Assembly: GCF_004349135.1 (NCBI RefSeq)
Contig: NZ_SMFN01000001.1
Coordinates: 124,001-188,000, forward strand
DNA from: Flavobacterium sandaracinum
Lineage (GTDB): Bacteria > Bacteroidota > Bacteroidia > Flavobacteriales > Flavobacteriaceae
DNA: 64,000 nucleotides
Reading direction: 5' to 3'
Part shown: in pieces, positions 1 to 8,007 of the stretch
Layout of the letters: every line of letters begins with the position of its first letter
How positions within the stretch are numbered: position 1 is the first letter of the stretch
Program-made: the position numbers and the translations under genes
The notes under the pieces: model-generated
Seen by the model: the letters and a program-made list of their open reading frames with translations, nothing else
Told to the model about the DNA's origin: nothing
Databases searched by the model: none

Positions 1-1
1 T

Positions 2-232
2 GTTGTAGTAGGACTTATTTTGGCGTTGTATTTTACAAGCCGAAAACACCTGCTTACCGTACTACAGAAAAAAGGGATTAAAACATTGGTAGTAATTGTA
101 TTTTTACAATTTGCATTGGGCGTCTTTACTTTGCTATACGGTGTGCCATTGTGGTTGGGATTATTACATCAGGTAATGGCTTTCTTTTTATTGACCGCAA
201 TGACATTTTCTTTGCACCGATTATCCAAATAA
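2..232 (+). CDS. ctaA: Heme A synthase (COX15/CtaA family), C-terminal fragment
   Basis: The reading frame is already open at the left edge (codons from base 2, V-V-V-G-L-I-L), so this is the 3' end of a longer gene and no start is visible. About 76 residues remain. They contain a hydrophobic helix (VVIVFLQFALG), the segment GVPLWLGLLHQ, and a final helix ending FSLHRLSK. The order LGV-x-TLL-x-GVPLW-x-x-LLHQ is typical of the last two helices of CtaA/COX15 heme A synthases, in which the His of LLHQ is a heme ligand. The family converts heme O to heme A in the membrane for cytochrome oxidase. The assignment rests on this short tail only. Confidence 0.72.
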   Translation, partial: VVVGLILALYFTSRKHLLTVLQKKGIKTLVVIVFLQFALGVFTLLYGVPLWLGLLHQVMAFFLLTAMTFSLHRLSK

Positions 233-295
233 AATTATAATTCAATACCTATATTGCCTGACTATATTGTCACATTTCTTTGCTTATTAACGTAA

Positions 296-1069
296 ATGTC
301 TAAACTTGCCGCTCAAGATAAATTTTTAGATTTATCAGATTATGGAAGAACTTTTGGAAAATTTCTCGCCAATCAATTAAAAAATACTCGTTTCACACCC
401 ATACATGTAACATTGCTTTTTGGCGTTTCCGGTCTGATAGCCATTTATTGTATTCTAGAAGGATCGTATTTTTGGGCCGGTTTTTTTATAGTTTTAAAAT
501 CTGGAATCGATGCTGCCGATGGCGAATTGGCACGCTTAAAAAACACGCCTTCCTACACTGGGAGATACTTGGACAGCGTGTTTGATATCATCCTGAATTT
601 TCTGTTTTTAATGACCATTTGTTACGTTTCACAAACCAGTATTTGGATGACATTTTTGGCCTTTATTGGCATCCAGTTACAGGGAACTTTATACAATTAT
701 TACTATGTGATTTTAAGAAATAAATCGGTTGGTGGAGACACAACAAGTAAAATTTTTGAGTACAAATCACCCAGAGCTTTACCGGGAGAAACGCAAAAAT
801 CCGTGGATATTTTGTTTACAATTTACACCATCGTTTATGGAACTTTTGACAAGATAATTCACTTATTAGATAAAGAGGCGTACAAGGTAAAAACCTTTCC
901 AAACTGGTTTATGACGTTGGTTTCTATTTACGGTTTAGGTTTTCAGTTACTGATAATTGCAGTACTATTGCCTATGGGTTTAATAGAATTTATCATTCCA
1001 TTCTTCATCTTTTTTACCCTAATGATTTTTGTGATAATTGGCATTAGAAAGACTTTTTTTAAGGTATAA
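296..1069 (+). CDS. CDP-alcohol phosphatidyltransferase family protein
   Basis: This 257-residue integral membrane protein contains the complete CDP-alcohol phosphotransferase signature DG-x2-AR-x8-G-x3-D-x3-D, read as DGELAR, then G, RYLD and SVFD at about residues 75-97. Those Asp residues bind the metal and the CDP moiety while a phospho-alcohol replaces CMP. Several hydrophobic helices flank the motif (about 37-60, 100-140 and 205-255). The substrate cannot be told from sequence; phosphatidylglycerol- or inositol-type headgroup synthesis is possible. The ATG at 296 is the first start in frame and lies 63 bp after the preceding stop. The gene is followed by 236 bp of AT-rich sequence with no clear terminator. 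Confidence 0.85.
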   Translation: MSKLAAQDKFLDLSDYGRTFGKFLANQLKNTRFTPIHVTLLFGVSGLIAIYCILEGSYFWAGFFIVLKSGIDAADGELARLKNTPSYTGRYLDSVFDIILNFLFLMTICYVSQTSIWMTFLAFIGIQLQGTLYNYYYVILRNKSVGGDTTSKIFEYKSPRALPGETQKSVDILFTIYTIVYGTFDKIIHLLDKEAYKVKTFPNWFMTLVSIYGLGFQLLIIAVLLPMGLIEFIIPFFIFFTLMIFVIIGIRKTFFKV

Positions 1070-1305
1070 GTTCATCATAGAGAATATCTATATCAAAAAT
1101 CTAGAATTCATGTTACCAATGTTTTAAAACAAAACACTTGTAGTTATTATTTAAGGTATTTTTCGTTTTAATACATTTACTAAATACCTACAAAATCACC
1201 TTATCAATAGGAATTATATAATAGATTCACAGAATTATATAACAATCAAACAGCTTAAAATCGCCAAATTTGTAAAAACAAATAGTAATTTAAAACTTAG
1301 ATATT

Positions 1306-1488
1306 ATGCCAAATTCAAAAGAGATTGAAGGAAACTGGAATGAGTTGAAAGGAAAACTTAAACAAAAATTTGCCGATTTGACGGATGATGATTTACTATA
1401 CGAAGAAGGAAAAGAAGATGAAATGTGGGGTAAATTACAACAAAAATTAGGCAAGACAGAGAAAGAAATTAAATCATTATTTGATTAA
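1306..1488 (+). CDS. CsbD-like general stress protein
   Basis: This 60-residue, highly charged, Lys/Glu-rich protein has no membrane segment. The core [21 protein letters not shown] followed by [15 protein letters not shown] is the CsbD/YjbJ family pattern, two short amphipathic helical halves each built around G-x-W/K-LKGK. In other bacteria such proteins are induced by osmotic, nutrient or stationary-phase stress, but their biochemical role is unknown. The length is normal for the family. The gene stands alone and is followed by a long inverted repeat at 1511-1581 that probably ends its transcript. Confidence 0.85.
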   Translation: MPNSKEIEGNWNELKGKLKQKFADLTDDDLLYEEGKEDEMWGKLQQKLGKTEKEIKSLFD

Positions 1489-1510
1489 TTTTTAATTCCT
1501 AAACGGACTT

Positions 1511-1581
1511 AAAACTGTTTCAATTGTTAAATTCAAAAATTTCCCTTTTAGGATATTTTGACTTTCAATTGAAACAGTTTT
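1511..1581. terminator. Long-stem inverted repeat between convergent genes, probable bidirectional terminator
   Basis: A perfect 16-bp inverted repeat (AAAACTGTTTCAATTG at 1511-1526, its complement at 1566-1581) brackets a 39-nt loop and runs into T-rich sequence on the + strand. It lies between the CsbD gene (+) and the LytTR regulator gene (-), which converge here. The loop is unusually long for an intrinsic terminator. Confidence 0.6.
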
Positions 1582-1595
1582 TTTATGTTGTAAAA

Positions 1596-2363
1596 CTACC
1601 CAATCCACGTCTTAAAATCAGATACTTTTTCTCTGCTCACAATCACTTCTTCCTCTTTATAAGAAGGCAAAATAACTTTCAAACGAGAGTTGCTGTACAC
1701 AACAATTTCCTTAATTGCTTTCAGCGGAATTATAAATTTTCTACTGATTCGAAAGAAATCTGCGGGATCTAATTCCTGCTCCAAAAGTTCCAAAGTACAT
1801 TCGATTAAATAATTCCTGTTGTCAAAAGTATGCAAATAGGTTCCTTTATTTTCACTAAAAAAACATTCAATTTCATCAATGGAAATCACTTTCAAATGTT
1901 GGCCTATTTTTACCGTAAACCGTTTTTTATAGTTTTTCTCAAACGGATTGGTCAACATCCTTTTGATTTGTTCAAAATCGATTCCAAGGTTTTGAGATTG
2001 TAATTCTTGCTTTGGCAAAAGCGACTTGAATTTGGCAACAGCCACTTCTAAATCATCTTCATCAATAGGTTTTAAAAGATAATCGATGCTATTCAATTTG
2101 AAGGCACGAAGCGCATATTCATCATAAGCTGTTGTAAAGATTACGGCGCTTTTAATTGCAACTTTTTCAAAAATTTCAAAAGACAATCCATCCGATAATT
2201 GAATGTCTAAAAAAATTAGTTCCGGGTGTTCATTTTTAGAAAACCATTCGAGTGCTTCTTCTACGGAATGCAACATCACTCCTACTTGAATATTTAGTTT
2301 TTCCAGTTTTCTTTGCAGTAATCTAGCTGCTGGTTTTTCGTCTTCGATTATTATTGTGATCAT
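1596..2363 (-). CDS. LytTR-family two-component response regulator
   Basis: This 255-residue protein has an N-terminal receiver domain (about 1-120) and a C-terminal LytTR DNA-binding domain (about 150-253). In the receiver, the acidic pocket is E7-D8-E9, the phosphoacceptor is D53 in IFLDIQLSDG, the switch Thr is T77/T78 and the conserved Lys is in YLLKPID. The LytTR half contains the KIGQHLKVISIDEIECFFSE pattern and the typical FFRISRKFIIPLKAI segment. The family binds direct repeats through beta-strands. The cognate kinase is almost certainly the LytS-type kinase at 3166-4500, with the two small 2TM genes between them in the same direction. The target promoters are unknown; autoregulation or control of the upstream TonB receptor is plausible. 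Confidence 0.9.
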   Translation of the reverse strand: MITIIIEDEKPAARLLQRKLEKLNIQVGVMLHSVEEALEWFSKNEHPELIFLDIQLSDGLSFEIFEKVAIKSAVIFTTAYDEYALRAFKLNSIDYLLKPIDEDDLEVAVAKFKSLLPKQELQSQNLGIDFEQIKRMLTNPFEKNYKKRFTVKIGQHLKVISIDEIECFFSENKGTYLHTFDNRNYLIECTLELLEQELDPADFFRISRKFIIPLKAIKEIVVYSNSRLKVILPSYKEEEVIVSREKVSDFKTWIG

Positions 2364-2437
2364 TAAGGTAGAATCGTTAATGTGATTATTTGTTTAACTG
2401 AATAGTGCTCCCGAAGCTTCGGGACGAATACTCCTTT

Positions 2438-2773
2438 TTACTCCCATTTTTCACTTTTTTCTTTCTCCATAAACTCTTTAATTTTTTTTTCTTCCCAGTT
2501 TTTTCCAAAAAATATACTACCACCAAAAACAGATAATCCATGAAACAATAGTCCTATTCCCCAAAAAAATGCAGTAAAGAAATTTTCTAGTTGAAAATAA
2601 CTTTCGCCTGGTGAAAGGTCCTTAACATTCAAAACAAAAATAAAAATGTTAACCAAAATGTAAATCATCAAATGGCTATAGAATCCTTTTAACTTTTTTA
2701 CTTTTTTTTGGGCTTCTGCATATCTGTCCTCGGATTGGAGGTTGTTATAATCCATCTCAACTTTATTTCGCAT
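2438..2773 (-). CDS. 2TM domain-containing membrane protein
   Basis: This 111-residue protein follows the 2TM-domain pattern: charged N-terminus with AxKKVKKLKGFYSHL, a first membrane helix (LMIYILVNIFIFVLNV), a short loop, a second helix starting FFWGIGLLFHGLSVF, then a charged tail with W-E-x-KKIKEFMEKE. An internal ATG at residue 7 is an alternative start. It is one of three 2TM modules in a row here (with 2847-3146 and the C-terminus of the kinase at 3166-4500), all sharing KGFY, GWG/WGIG and HGL/HAL landmarks, so they arose by duplication. The family's function is unknown; the location between kinase and regulator suggests a membrane accessory to that signalling pathway. Confidence 0.85.
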   Translation of the reverse strand: MRNKVEMDYNNLQSEDRYAEAQKKVKKLKGFYSHLMIYILVNIFIFVLNVKDLSPGESYFQLENFFTAFFWGIGLLFHGLSVFGGSIFFGKNWEEKKIKEFMEKEKSEKWE

Positions 2774-2846
2774 TGTACTTAATTTTAAATGATACTTTGT
2801 TAGACCTCAACAATTCATATTCTAATTTCCTGTTTGGTAAACCGTA

Positions 2847-3146
2847 TTACTCCCAGTTTTTTTTATTTTCCTGATCCATTATCTGTTTGATCTTTTGCTT
2901 TTCCCAATCTTTACCTAGAAAAGGCATGTAATTAAACACTCTCAGTCCGTGTATAACCACTCCAATTCCCCAACCAAACAAAGGCCAATAAAACCAAAGA
3001 TGATCTGGTGATGTAACGAGATTAATGACGAGTAATACGCTGTTAAAGACGATATAAGAAGCCAAGTTCCCATAAAACCCCTTTATTTCTTCAATTTGTT
3101 TTTTTGCTCTAAAATAGCGCTCGTCATTTTGATATGTATTTTCCAT
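2847..3146 (-). CDS. 2TM domain-containing membrane protein
   Basis: This 99-residue protein contains RAKKQIEEIKGFYGNLASYIVF (first helix), WFYWPLFGWGIGVVIHGLRVF (second helix) and a charged tail DWEKQKIKQIMDQE. It is closer to the 2TM module fused to the kinase at 3166-4500 than to the 2TM protein at 2438-2773: both share KGFYGNL and W-F/Y-W-x-x-x-GWG. The gap to the upstream kinase gene is only 19 bp, so cotranscription is likely. The biochemical role is unknown. Both termini are predicted to be cytoplasmic because both flanks are strongly charged. Confidence 0.85.
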   Translation of the reverse strand: MENTYQNDERYFRAKKQIEEIKGFYGNLASYIVFNSVLLVINLVTSPDHLWFYWPLFGWGIGVVIHGLRVFNYMPFLGKDWEKQKIKQIMDQENKKNWE

Positions 3147-3165
3147 GATTTAATTTTTTTAGGGT

Positions 3166-4500
3166 TTAATTCCAATTTTTCTTGTTGTCTTCTTTTTGTA
3201 AAATTTCTTGAATCTTGCGCTCTTCCCAGTTTGAGCTGTAACCATACACTTTTAAAGCGTGCATTAGTAAACCAAATCCCCATCCCACTGCTGAAAACCA
3301 AAACCACTGAAAATGAGGTGAAAACTTTAAATTGATAAATATTAAAAAAGGAATTACGCAACAGTACGAAATCAGGTTTCCGTAAAATCCCTTGAGTTCT
3401 TCTACTCTTTTTTTTGCTTTATAATAGGCGTTGTTTTCGCTATAATTATTTGTTGTATCCATGACGGTTATTTGTTTGGTTAAAATGGGTATTTTGACAG
3501 TAAATGTTTTCTCATTCTGGACAATCAAAACCTTTCGTTTAGTAATAATTCCGTATCTATTGATGATATTTTGCAACCCAACACCTTGACGCTCTTGCAA
3601 CACTTCTTTCTTTTGATAATCATTTTGAACCGCCAAATAATCGCCTTCTACACAAATCCTGATGTGTAATGGTCTTTGTTCACTAACCACGTTGTGCTTC
3701 ACCGTGTTTTCCAATAAAAGCTGCAAAGAAAGCGGTACTACTTTGGCTTCAGCCGAAATTTCAGTTGTTGGCATTTCATAAAACAAACTATTTTCGAAAC
3801 GCATTTTCAATAAATTCATATACGTTTTGGCAAAAGCCAATTCTTCGGCAACCGAAACTAATTCCTTGTCTTTTTGTTCCAAAACATAACGATAAATCTT
3901 GGATAAGGAAGTTGTAAATCGTTGCGCATTTTCAGGATTTTCTTCGATCAAAGAACTCAGTACATTCAAACTATTGAAAAGGAAATGAGGATCAATTTGA
4001 TTTTTTAAACTTTCGAATTTTGCGTTGGCCGTTCCTGCAATGATTTTCTGTTCTTTAACTTTATTTTCATTATAAGCCTTGTAAAAAGCAATGGCATGCA
4101 CCGACAACGTCACAAAAAAAGTAATTATAATCGACGCTAAATAATTCGAAGGCTTTTCGTTTGCCAAAAATTTTTCGAAAGAGTTATTACCGTACACTAC
4201 TTCTTCAAAAACATGCAGTAAAAAAATCACTGCTAATGAGACTACAAAAGAACCTAAAAACCCTGATACCAGTCGTTTAATTGAAAATCGATCTACAAAA
4301 AAGCTGTCTAATTTCACAAAAAGCAACGCATTAGCTCCGTAAAGCGAAAATGTATACAATGTTGTAAATAAAAAATGAACCAAAAGCCTTTTGTTAAAAT
4401 GAACTTCACTACCCATAATCACATTAATCACTTCAATTACAATAAATATAATTAGGGTTAGTTTTATTACTTTTTGAAGTTGTTTGTATAGTACATTCAT
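3166..4500 (-). CDS. LytS-type sensor histidine kinase with a fused C-terminal 2TM domain
   Basis: This 444-residue protein starts with four hydrophobic segments (about 11-30, 40-63, 80-98, 121-140). A short coiled linker leads to a His_kinase domain with the phosphoacceptor H172 in NQIDPHFLFNSLN. The ATPase part has the N-box Asn N265 (LLLENTVKHN) and a short G-box GVGLQNIINRYG (about 306-317). From about residue 347 a complete 2TM module follows (AKKRVEELKGFYGNL, FWFSAVGWGFGLLMHALKVYG, NWEERKI). The junction contains an in-frame ATG (M347) with no stop before it, so a former neighbouring 2TM gene appears to have become fused. The partner regulator is the LytTR protein at 1596-2363. The signal sensed is unknown. 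Confidence 0.88.
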   Translation of the reverse strand: MNVLYKQLQKVIKLTLIIFIVIEVINVIMGSEVHFNKRLLVHFLFTTLYTFSLYGANALLFVKLDSFFVDRFSIKRLVSGFLGSFVVSLAVIFLLHVFEEVVYGNNSFEKFLANEKPSNYLASIIITFFVTLSVHAIAFYKAYNENKVKEQKIIAGTANAKFESLKNQIDPHFLFNSLNVLSSLIEENPENAQRFTTSLSKIYRYVLEQKDKELVSVAEELAFAKTYMNLLKMRFENSLFYEMPTTEISAEAKVVPLSLQLLLENTVKHNVVSEQRPLHIRICVEGDYLAVQNDYQKKEVLQERQGVGLQNIINRYGIITKRKVLIVQNEKTFTVKIPILTKQITVMDTTNNYSENNAYYKAKKRVEELKGFYGNLISYCCVIPFLIFINLKFSPHFQWFWFSAVGWGFGLLMHALKVYGYSSNWEERKIQEILQKEDNKKNWN

Positions 4501-4552
4501 TTTACTTTGCTATTTATTCCGATGTTACATTCAAGAAAAAGTTTCTTTTCTC

Positions 4553-5173
4553 TTATTTACAATTTTTCTGTGCTTCGATGGCTCTTTCTAAACCCCATTT
4601 TGGAGAGAAAGATGTTTCAGGTTTAAAAGTAGCAAAAAGTCCAATAGCTTTTTCAATTTGCGTACACATTGGTTTAGTATCAGTACCCCAAAATTTAGCA
4701 CTACCCATTTCAAATTCGGCTTTACTAAAAACTACTCTTGGGTTTTCTGGTGCTATTGCCTGTGCTTTTCCGTACAATTCCATTACAGTTCCTGATAATT
4801 TTTGTCCATTAGTCATAGGATCAAAGGCAATCCAGGCCGTATGAATCATAGCTTGAACCACTAACAATTCAGCATTATTTGGATTACTATCCATTTCTAT
4901 ATCCAGTGCTTTTTGCGCTTTCGAAAGTAATAAATTCATTTGATCTTTGTCTTTTGTTTTAAAAGCAGTGGTCGTATTTACTAATGCAACGTAATAATTA
5001 GGCAACCAATTTGTTTTTTCGGCTGCTGCAATTCGTTCGAAAAGGTCTGAAGCTTCCGTGTTTTTTCCTTCGCCCCATAACTGGAAGGCTTTTCCCATTC
5101 CTTGCTCGAATTGGCCTTGAGCGGATACTAAACTACAGATAAAAAATACGATTGTGGTGATAATTTTAGTCAT
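4553..5173 (-). CDS. Exported TPR-like protein
   Basis: This 206-residue protein has an N-terminal Sec signal peptide (MTKIITTIVFFICSLVSAQGQ, cleavage probably after SAQ). The mature part is helical with TPR-like pairs: AFQLWGEGKNTEASDLFERIAA, YYVALVNTTTAFKTKDKDQMNLLLSKAQKAL, NNAELLVVQAMIHTAW and LYGKAQAIAPENPRVVFSKAEFEMG. Two Cys residues near the C-terminus (in KPMCTQIEK and AQKNCK) could form a disulfide in the periplasm. It sits between the TonB receptor (upstream) and the kinase/2TM/LytTR genes, all on the same strand. A scaffold role for periplasmic or outer-membrane components is plausible but unproven. Confidence 0.75.
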   Translation of the reverse strand: MTKIITTIVFFICSLVSAQGQFEQGMGKAFQLWGEGKNTEASDLFERIAAAEKTNWLPNYYVALVNTTTAFKTKDKDQMNLLLSKAQKALDIEMDSNPNNAELLVVQAMIHTAWIAFDPMTNGQKLSGTVMELYGKAQAIAPENPRVVFSKAEFEMGSAKFWGTDTKPMCTQIEKAIGLFATFKPETSFSPKWGLERAIEAQKNCK

Positions 5174-5281
5174 GATTTCTTGTTTTTAAATGGTGATTTT
5201 TTGATGATTAAAACGTTGTGTTATTTATACTTCAAAAGTATCTCGGTTTTCATTGGATTAAAATTTATAAATACTGAACTG

Positions 5282-5504
5282 TCAATTTTGATGGATGAGT
5301 TGTAATTTCAGTAGAAAGTCGTCAGTTCGAGTGCTTTTATTGCCAAATGCGATAGCTTTTGGCAGAAAAAGTGTATCGAGAACATTTGAATAAACGAGAC
5401 GACTTCTCGATAGATTTTTATTTCGTTCCACTACATAAAAATACTCGAAGTGACGGTGGTACATTTTTATTTCGTTCCACTGCATAAAAATAATCGAAGT
5501 GACG
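5282..5504. repeat. Flavobacterial interspersed repeat cluster, with a 42-bp direct repeat
   Basis: This sits in the roughly 400-bp gene-free stretch 5174-5577, which holds no convincing ORF. Two 42-bp copies (5414-5455 and 5463-5504, period 49 bp) differ at only two positions; both begin ATTTTTATTTCGTTCC and end TCGAAGTGACG. Upstream at 5318-5410 are related pieces, GTCAGTTCGAGTG, a GCCAAATGCG...TTTTGGC hairpin, GTATCGAGAAC and CTTCTCGATAG, arranged partly as inverted repeats. The CGAAGTGAC/GTCAGTTCGAG core is of the kind scattered in many Flavobacterium genomes. A related piece lies inside the radical SAM gene at about 62591-62631. Confidence 0.7.
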
Positions 5505-5577
5505 CATATTGCTCAATGAAAATTAATTAAACCCAACAGGTAAATTGCCGTTATTACTACGTCACTTAATGACTCCC

Positions 5578-7737
5578 CTACAAATTCCTCAATTGATTGT
5601 CTTTTTTGTCGTTGCTAATCGTCCAAAAGAAGCCTACAAAGAAAAACCGATCAGCTGTAGGAATGATTTCTTTTCTATTAAAAACGCCTGCATCGTTTGG
5701 CTTATTCGCGTATTCATATCCAAATACATTTTGAGTTCCTAAAACATTGGAAACTGAGAAATACAAAATCTTTTGTTGACTCAATAAATACGCCCAGTTG
5801 AAACTTAAGCTGTTGTACGATTTTGTTTTTCCATTCATAAATTTCGTTTCGTTTGGATTGTTGTATGGTCGTCCAGAACTGTAGGAGTTTGTAAAACCTA
5901 TTTGCGATTTCCAGTCGTTTATCCAATATTTCGTAACAATTGATAAACTGTGATCCGCAACGAAACTTGGCGTCACTTGAGAACTGAAATTTTTATAATC
6001 TCTTTCTGTATCGATGTACGAATAGGAAACCCAATATTCTAAGTTTTTGATGGATGTTCCGTCTCTCCAGAACAAGTCTAAACCTTTTGCGTAACCAGAA
6101 CCCGAATTATCATAAACCGAATTATAAGCTGCCATTTGAGTATCAAATTTCACTAAATCACGATAGTCTTTATAATAGGTTTCGGCACGAAACGTTTTTC
6201 CGTTTTTATTGTACTGAAAATTCAAAATGTAATGCGACGCTTTTTCACTTTCAAACTGATTGCTATTGGAATATTTGATATATTCTGCACTTGGAGTTTG
6301 GGTGAAATCGCCATAAGCAAAGGAGAATTGACTGTTTTTAGCCATTTTATACGCAAAAGAAATTCGGGGAGAAATAGCCGTTTCATTTAGCAAATCATTG
6401 TTTGAAGCCCGTACTCCTACTTTTGCAGCCCATTTTTTAGAGAAGAAAATATCTGCTTCGGTATATATAGCGGCTATGTTTGAATCGTACCCATTGGTGA
6501 AAACCGAACCGGAAGTAGGATTAAAATCTTCCTTGAATTGTGTTACAAAATAATCCGCTCCAAAAGACAATTTCAATCGGTCCGAAAAACTTTTTCTTAA
6601 TTTTAATTTCAAATGGGCCGCATTTTCATCATTCGCCACTTTATCTGAATCCAAATTTATTTTGTTGTTACTGTAACCATAACTCAACCCTGAAGTAATT
6701 TGCCAGTTGTTCCCAAAAACGCCTTTGTACGACGAGTTAAAATAGAAATTATTATTGTTTAAATCGACTCTGATTTTCTCTGGTGAATTGATGTTCTCTT
6801 GATTGATATCGAATTTAGACGAATCAAAAGCAGCGTACACTTTCAAAATTCCGTTGTTGAAATTATAGCGGTACACGGTTTCGCCAGACAAGGATTGAAA
6901 AGGACTATTCCAATTAACATTTTGAGGAATCACAGCTTGATACGGAGCTAAATTCAAGTAATTTGCATTAACACTCAAGGAACTTTTTTTCCATTTTTGC
7001 GTATTAGCAAGTCCCAGACCAACGGTCATCAAAGAGATTTCGGTTTTGTTTTGGTCTGGTTCATCTTGGGTATTCAATAACAAAACACTGGAAAGTGCTT
7101 CGCCATATTCTGCTGAGTATCCGCCAGTAGAAAAGGAGATTCCGCTAAATAAAAAAGGAGAAAATCGGCCTCGTGTAGGTACGTTATTTGTACTTGCGCC
7201 ATACGGTTGCGCCACCCGAATTCCATCTACAAAGGTTTGTGTTTCATTGGCCTCGCCGCCACGAACAAACAATCGCCCATCCTCGCCTACCGTTTGTGTT
7301 CCTGGCAAGGTTTGTAAAGCGGCAATAATATTTCCAGCAGAACCCGCTGTAGTAACGATATCCAAGGGTTTTAGAACAGAAACTCTGGCTTTGTCTCCCG
7401 CTTCTAATGTTCCGGCCGTTATCACAACCGCATCTAGAGATGTTACGCTTTCTCGAAGTTTGATGGTTTTGTTTTGGAAATTAGCCACGTCAATTACTGT
7501 TTTTGAAGTTTCAAAGATCAAGAAACTAACGACCAATGTTTGATTACCCATGGTTGCAGTTGTAAAACTAAATGCACCGGTTTCGGTAGTTGAAGTACCA
7601 TCATACGTGCCTTCGATAAAGACATTAGCACCTGCAACGGGTTTTCCTTTCTCATCTACTACTTTTCCTGAAATTGTAGTTTGTGAAAAAAGTAACGTAG
7701 TACAAAAAAGAACGGCTAGTGTAATAATGGTTTTCAT
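5578..7737 (-). CDS. TonB-dependent outer membrane receptor with carboxypeptidase-like N-domain
   Basis: The 719-residue protein starts with a signal peptide (MKTIITLAVLFCTTLLFSQ). Next come a CarboxypepD_reg-like domain (about 20-95, ISGKVVDEKGKPVAGANVFIEGT), a plug domain (about 100-225, with LQTLPGTQTVGEDGRLFVRGG and FVDGIRV) and a beta-barrel rich in alternating aromatic strands to the C-terminus. The plug segment AGNIIAALQTLPG and the position of ETQTFVDG are typical of TonB receptors. No SusD-like partner gene lies next to it, so a polysaccharide utilisation locus is not supported; metal chelate or peptide uptake is possible. It is the first gene of the minus-strand block leading to the LytS/LytTR pair. 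The roughly 400-bp gap downstream makes cotranscription with 4553-5173 uncertain. Confidence 0.88.
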   Translation of the reverse strand: MKTIITLAVLFCTTLLFSQTTISGKVVDEKGKPVAGANVFIEGTYDGTSTTETGAFSFTTATMGNQTLVVSFLIFETSKTVIDVANFQNKTIKLRESVTSLDAVVITAGTLEAGDKARVSVLKPLDIVTTAGSAGNIIAALQTLPGTQTVGEDGRLFVRGGEANETQTFVDGIRVAQPYGASTNNVPTRGRFSPFLFSGISFSTGGYSAEYGEALSSVLLLNTQDEPDQNKTEISLMTVGLGLANTQKWKKSSLSVNANYLNLAPYQAVIPQNVNWNSPFQSLSGETVYRYNFNNGILKVYAAFDSSKFDINQENINSPEKIRVDLNNNNFYFNSSYKGVFGNNWQITSGLSYGYSNNKINLDSDKVANDENAAHLKLKLRKSFSDRLKLSFGADYFVTQFKEDFNPTSGSVFTNGYDSNIAAIYTEADIFFSKKWAAKVGVRASNNDLLNETAISPRISFAYKMAKNSQFSFAYGDFTQTPSAEYIKYSNSNQFESEKASHYILNFQYNKNGKTFRAETYYKDYRDLVKFDTQMAAYNSVYDNSGSGYAKGLDLFWRDGTSIKNLEYWVSYSYIDTERDYKNFSSQVTPSFVADHSLSIVTKYWINDWKSQIGFTNSYSSGRPYNNPNETKFMNGKTKSYNSLSFNWAYLLSQQKILYFSVSNVLGTQNVFGYEYANKPNDAGVFNRKEIIPTADRFFFVGFFWTISNDKKDNQLRNL

Positions 7738-7890
7738 TTGATTTGATTTTATGATGAAGCAAATGTAGCAGGACGACTACCGATGAAAAACTATACTGTT
7801 CTGAACTGTTGAAATCAACGGATGAATTGTAGAGAATTTATTTTTCTGTTATATTTACAGCAAGTCTAATGAAAACGGAAGCGATTTGCA

Positions 7891-7990
7891 TGAGGGATAG
7901 CAGTGGAAATCCTTTATTTTCTCGTTGTCAAAACGAGAAAATAAAGATTGAAACGGATAGCCCGACCGCAGCTTTTGCGAAGGGCATGCC
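7891..7990. ncRNA. Structured intergenic element, copy A (Flavobacteriia-type repeat)
   Basis: The element has a conserved left arm (GGGATAGCAGTGGAAATCC), a perfect 14-bp stem (7913-7926 with 7932-7945, loop about 5 nt) and a conserved right arm (GATTGAAACGGATAGCCCG). A second copy with a different, shorter hairpin but the same arms lies at 47231-47300. Conserved arms with a covarying central stem fit a structured RNA family. From memory it resembles the Flavo-1 candidate non-coding RNA of flavobacteria, but this could not be checked. It precedes the acetyltransferase start by about 20 bp, so it may lie in its 5' UTR. Confidence 0.5.
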
Positions 7991-8007
7991 CAAAAAATAA
8001 AAAATGT

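Noticed and set aside
1524..1772. ORF on + overlapping the terminator and LytTR gene
   Set aside because: Lies opposite the well-supported response regulator and through a terminator; no protein-like features.
5282..5485. ORF on - in the repeat cluster
   Set aside because: The sequence is the repeat itself; repeated peptide FEYFYVVERNK merely mirrors the DNA repeats.
5578..7737. Polysaccharide utilisation locus
   Set aside because: There is a TonB receptor but no SusD-like lipoprotein or glycoside hydrolase next to it.
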